A stretch of DNA of 10,321 bases from Immundisolibacteraceae bacterium (GTDB lineage Bacteria > Pseudomonadota > Gammaproteobacteria > Immundisolibacterales > Immundisolibacteraceae): assembly GCA_016763355.1 (NCBI GenBank), contig JAESTY010000083.1, forward strand, positions 1 to 10,321. The letters run 5' to 3'. The position numbers and the translations under genes are program-made. The notes beneath the pieces are model-generated. The model searched no databases and was not told the origin of the DNA. It was given only the letters and a program-made list of their open reading frames with translations. This document shows, in pieces, positions 7,991 to 10,321 of the stretch (positions within the stretch are counted from its first letter, which is position 1; every line of letters starts with the position of its first letter).

Positions 7991-8347
7991 AAGCAGTGAC
8001 CCGTCGCACCTAAATATCGAAATTAAATACAAATTACATATCTTTCATGCACTTACCAATCAACAAAAAATAATCCACTCAAATCACTCAAACCTAAGCC
8101 CGCCCATGCCCCCCAGGTCAGCGACGGTTTCCCGACTCGGCAACCCAGCTTTGCCGGCTGCGGTGACAATTTGCCGTCACTGCCGCCGGCAAGCTTAAGC
8201 GGCAGCGTTTTGCCTTATTAGAAATGCTCGAATTTATTCCAAACCCGATCGCTGACAGCCATTTGCGGATGTCTTTATTCAGCCATAGCTTATGAATAGC
8301 GTTATATGCCGGTGTTTAAGAAAACAGACCGGTAAGAAATTAACCAC
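7991..8347. other. Divergent intergenic region, left part, no gene seen
   Basis: No coding frame with a ribosome site or recognisable product is visible. The stretch from about 8012 to 8095 is AT-rich and lies upstream of the sigma-54 promoter. The part from about 8100 to 8215 is GC-rich and dominated by inverted repeats (listed separately). From 8220 to 8347 I see nothing definite. The genes fleQ/flrA and fleS/flrB, which often lie on this side of fleR/flrC, are not present, not even as recognisable fragments. Confidence 0.6.
8138..8192. repeat. Strong hairpin with 17-nt arms and overlapping alternative hairpin
   Basis: The arms at 8151-8167 (TTGCCGGCTGCGGTGAC) and 8176-8192 (GTCACTGCCGCCGGCAA) pair along 17 positions: 15 Watson-Crick pairs, one G-T pair and one T-C mismatch, closing an 8-nt loop. 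A second, mutually exclusive hairpin uses CGGCAA at 8138-8143 with TTGCCG at 8151-8156. There is no T-run directly after it on either strand, so it is not a standard intrinsic terminator. It sits between the two divergent transcription units. It could be a REP-like element, a protein-binding site or part of a small RNA; the sequence alone does not decide. Confidence 0.75.
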
Positions 8348-8374
8348 TAAAGGTTTCAAACTATCAGCGGCTAG
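8348..8374 (+). promoter_or_regulatory. Weak candidate sigma-28 (FliA) promoter for flagellin
   Basis: TAAAGG at 8348-8353 is followed, 15 nt after TAAA, by GCGGCTAG at 8367-8374. The FliA consensus is TAAA-N15-GCCGATAA. The -35 and the spacing match well, but the -10 matches at only 5 of 8 positions. It would give a leader of about 190 nt. A manual search of the plus strand upstream of the flagellin for GG-N10-GC found no convincing sigma-54 site. Another possible -10, ATCGATAA at 8538-8545, is closer to consensus but lacks a -35. Flagellin genes usually use sigma-28 or, in some species, sigma-54. Confidence 0.35.
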
Positions 8375-8385
8375 CTACCAGCGGA

Positions 8386-8434
8386 CGGCAAAGTACTGCC
8401 GCTATTGGCAGCTGATCCAACAAAAACCGGATCA
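8386..8434 (+). repeat. Chain of small inverted repeats upstream of flagellin
   Basis: Three inverted repeats lie in series. CGGCA at 8386-8390 pairs with TGCCG at 8397-8401. CTGCC at 8396-8400 pairs with GGCAG at 8407-8411. TGATCC at 8413-8418 pairs with GGATCA at 8429-8434. The first two share bases and cannot form together. If the sigma-28 candidate is right, they begin the flagellin mRNA leader. The arms are short (5-6 bp), so each could arise by chance. Confidence 0.5.
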
Positions 8435-8489
8435 CGAAAATAGCGTTAAGGCGTAAGCGTCCAAAATCTGACTAGGCCTATTCCGGTTC

Positions 8490-8544
8490 ATGACCATTTA
8501 GGTCATCGATAGAAGCGATCCAATGCTCAGAATTGTCATCGATA
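8490..8544 (+). repeat. Inverted repeat plus 10-bp direct repeat before flagellin
   Basis: ATGACC at 8490-8495 and GGTCAT at 8501-8506 form a perfect 6-bp inverted repeat with a 5-nt spacer. GTCATCGATA occurs at 8502-8511 and again at 8535-8544, 33 bp apart, about three helical turns. The first copy overlaps the right arm of the inverted repeat. This arrangement, 30-90 bp before the flagellin start, resembles an operator or a structured leader. No known regulator site is recognised. Confidence 0.6.
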
Positions 8545-8575
8545 AAAATAACCGTTTTTGCGCTTGGGGGGCCGG

Positions 8576-10138
8576 ATGGCCAACGTCATAAATACCAATG
8601 TGCTGTCGCTCAATGCACAACGAAACCTGAACGCCAGTCAAGGTGCACTCTCGACCTCGATTCAACGGCTATCTTCTGGGTTGCGCATTAATAGTGCCAA
8701 AGATGATGCCGCTGGCCTGGCGATCAGTGACCGCATGACCGCCCAGATTCGGGGATTTAATCAGGCATCACGCAACGCCGCCGACGCAATTTCACTGGCA
8801 CAAGTTGGCGAGGGCGCACTACAGCAGGTCACCAATAACCTTCAGCGCATGCGCGAACTATCGATTCAATCGGCCAACGCCACCAACACAACAGAAGATC
8901 GAATTTCACTCGATGCAGAATTCCAGCAACTGTTAGCAGCCAATGATGAGCTGGCGAAAAACACCTCATTTAATGGTCGCAATGTGCTCGATGGCAGCCT
9001 TGGTAATGCTACTTTTCAAGTCGGTGCTAATGTGGGCGAAACTATTACCGTGGACGTCAGCGCCAGCATGCGCAATACCCAAGTAGGTCAGGCTGCTAGT
9101 GTGAAATTCGATTTGATTGGTAGTGGCCCAACAGCGGCCACGAGTATGGCAGCCATTGCCGCAGTCGCTGATACCACGGTTCTAGCTGCCGATGACCTAC
9201 AAATCAATGGCACTACTATCGGCGCCGCCACCGATGCTAACAATGGACTGGGCGCTGGCAGTGCCAACCAGATTGCCACTGCGATTAATCAATTGACCGG
9301 CACACATGGTGTGACCGCTAATGCTGGCGAGACCACGGCAACCATTACCGCGGCCAACTTTAGCAGTGCCCTGACCTTCAACGATGTTGGTAACGACTCA
9401 ACGTTGCACTACACCCTGCAGATCAACGATGTGCAAGTCGCTGTCCAGATCGAGGATGCGCTCACCATCACTACTCAGAGCGACCTGATCACCTTAATTA
9501 ATAGCCATGCATCTAACACCGGGGTCACAGCTACCTTGCAGGCCAATAACGACATACTGCTGAGTGCTTCTGATGGCCGAAATATAGAATTTGCCGAAGC
9601 CGTTTCCAATGCCAGTGGATTGGCATCTGACGGCGTAAACGGTTTTTTTGGCGACCTGGTTTCGGAACCTGGCGCCTCTGGACAGGGCGCATCTGTACGC
9701 ACCTTTAAAGCAACCATTAATTTGGATGCCAGGACTCAGATCTCGGTCAACGACCTAAACGACGGTGACAACGACCAGTTTTTTTCCCAGATATCCAACG
9801 GCAACAGTAGCACCACCGAAGCCGCGGCGATCGTTTCAGCTAATGTACTCACGGTGAACGATTCCAACAGCGCGATCCGCAGTATCGATCAGGCAATTCG
9901 TGATGTGGATACTCTAAGGGGTACTTTTGGTGCCATACAAACTCGCTTTGAAAGCACCATTGCCAGTCTGGCCACCTCGGCTGAGAATCTATCCGCTGCA
10001 CGCAGCCGGATTCAGGATACGGATTTTGCCCAGGAAACCGCCGAACTGACCCGGTCCCAGACTTTGCAGCAGGCCGGTACCGCTATGCTTGCTCAAGCCA
10101 ATTCTGCGCCCCAAAGCGTGTTGTCGTTATTGCAGTAG
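8576..10138 (+). CDS. fliC: Flagellin, major filament protein
   Basis: Flagellin is exported through the filament and polymerises at its tip. The true start is the ATG at 8576 (MANVINTNVLSLNAQRNL, the classic flagellin N-terminus); the TTG opening the frame at 8558 would add six odd residues. A G6 tract at 8566-8571 is the only ribosome-site candidate and is atypical. The product is 520 residues with no cysteine. Residues 1-170 are D0/D1 (RLSSGLRINSAKDDAAGLAI at 31-50; LQRMRELSIQSAN at 89-101, like the segment recognised by TLR5). The middle, about 200-380, has two similar modules, LQINGTTIGA followed by ATAINQLTGTHGVTANA, and LQINDVQVAV followed by LITLINSHASNTGVTATL, resembling Flagellin_IN repeats. 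Residues 425-520 are the C-terminal D1/D0, ending SVLSLLQ. The symbol follows family use. The gene is transcribed divergently from the fleR-fliE operon. Confidence 0.97.
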   Translation: MANVINTNVLSLNAQRNLNASQGALSTSIQRLSSGLRINSAKDDAAGLAISDRMTAQIRGFNQASRNAADAISLAQVGEGALQQVTNNLQRMRELSIQSANATNTTEDRISLDAEFQQLLAANDELAKNTSFNGRNVLDGSLGNATFQVGANVGETITVDVSASMRNTQVGQAASVKFDLIGSGPTAATSMAAIAAVADTTVLAADDLQINGTTIGAATDANNGLGAGSANQIATAINQLTGTHGVTANAGETTATITAANFSSALTFNDVGNDSTLHYTLQINDVQVAVQIEDALTITTQSDLITLINSHASNTGVTATLQANNDILLSASDGRNIEFAEAVSNASGLASDGVNGFFGDLVSEPGASGQGASVRTFKATINLDARTQISVNDLNDGDNDQFFSQISNGNSSTTEAAAIVSANVLTVNDSNSAIRSIDQAIRDVDTLRGTFGAIQTRFESTIASLATSAENLSAARSRIQDTDFAQETAELTRSQTLQQAGTAMLAQANSAPQSVLSLLQ

Positions 10139-10321
10139 GCTGGCCCAAAATCAATTCAGATTGAGGTGGCAACAAATTGCCGGTGCAGATCAACAGAACT
10201 GCAAAACCAACCAGAAACGTCTCTTATCAGGGCTTGATCGCAAAAATTTAATTAGCTTTGTATTGCGGCACCAAACTCACTATTGGTTGCCGTTAACAAC
10301 GGCAAACCCGGCTAGAACCCC
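10139..10321. other. Region downstream of flagellin, small stem-loops only
   Basis: No coding sequence is evident, and neither flaG nor fliD, which often follow flagellin, begins here. GGCAA at 10168-10172 pairs with TTGCC at 10177-10181 around a 4-nt loop. A better hairpin, TTGCCGTT at 10287-10294 with AACGGCAA at 10298-10305, has an 8-bp stem and a 3-nt loop. Neither is followed by a T-run, so an intrinsic terminator cannot be confirmed, though the second could mark the end of the flagellin transcript. Confidence 0.45.

Noticed and set aside
8162..8214. GG...GC pairs near 8162, 8188 and 8201 as sigma-54 promoters for flagellin.
   Set aside because: All have 9 bases between GG and GC instead of the required 10.
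8558..8575. Six-residue N-terminal extension of flagellin from a TTG.
   Set aside because: The conserved flagellin N-terminus begins at the ATG at 8576, and the extension has no family support.
8138..10305. TTGCCG/CGGCAA recurring on both sides of flagellin as a regulatory motif.
   Set aside because: The hexamer also occurs several times inside the flagellin and fliK coding sequences, so it is common in this genome. Only the long hairpin is kept as significant.

Overview
The window is a flagellar gene cluster from a gammaproteobacterium. The minus-strand order fleR/flrC-like regulator, fliE, fliF, fliG, fliH, fliI, fliJ, fliK is the one seen in Pseudomonas, Vibrio and their relatives. The sigma-54 promoter elements and the FleR/FlrC-type regulator also fit the polar-flagellum hierarchy of those groups. 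Base composition is moderate (about half G+C) and nothing suggests recent transfer. I cannot name the genus.

Layout, right to left on the minus strand. A sigma-54 type promoter (7975-7990) fires leftward into a response-regulator enhancer-binding protein of the FleR/FlrC family (6525-7928). It is followed by fliE (rod/MS-ring junction), fliF (MS ring), fliG (rotor/switch), fliH and fliI (export ATPase complex), fliJ (export stalk/chaperone escort) and the start of fliK (hook-length ruler), which runs off the left edge. A second sigma-54-like element (596-611) lies in the fliJ-fliK gap, so fliK and whatever follows may be a separate transcript. fliK appears to carry a one-base frameshift near position 140.

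On the plus strand is one flagellin gene (8576-10138) with conserved D0/D1 ends and a variable middle that seems to hold two Flagellin_IN-like modules. The roughly 590-bp divergent region between regulator and flagellin holds no convincing gene. It is rich in inverted repeats, including a hairpin with 17-nt arms at 8151-8192, and contains a weak sigma-28-like candidate for the flagellin. The last 183 bp hold only small stem-loops.

How the genes work together: FliF, FliG and FliE form the base of the motor, and FliH, FliI and FliJ energise type III export. FliK measures the hook and triggers the switch to late substrates such as flagellin. The FleR/FlrC-like protein is expected to activate sigma-54 promoters for the middle genes. 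The most notable points are that the cognate kinase (fleS/flrB) and master regulator (fleQ/flrA), normally just upstream of fleR/flrC, are absent here and replaced by the divergent flagellin, and that the regulator has GAFTNA in place of the usual GAFTGA sigma-54 contact motif. I saw no CRISPR array, insertion sequence, tRNA or rRNA, and no evidence of a wholly new system.
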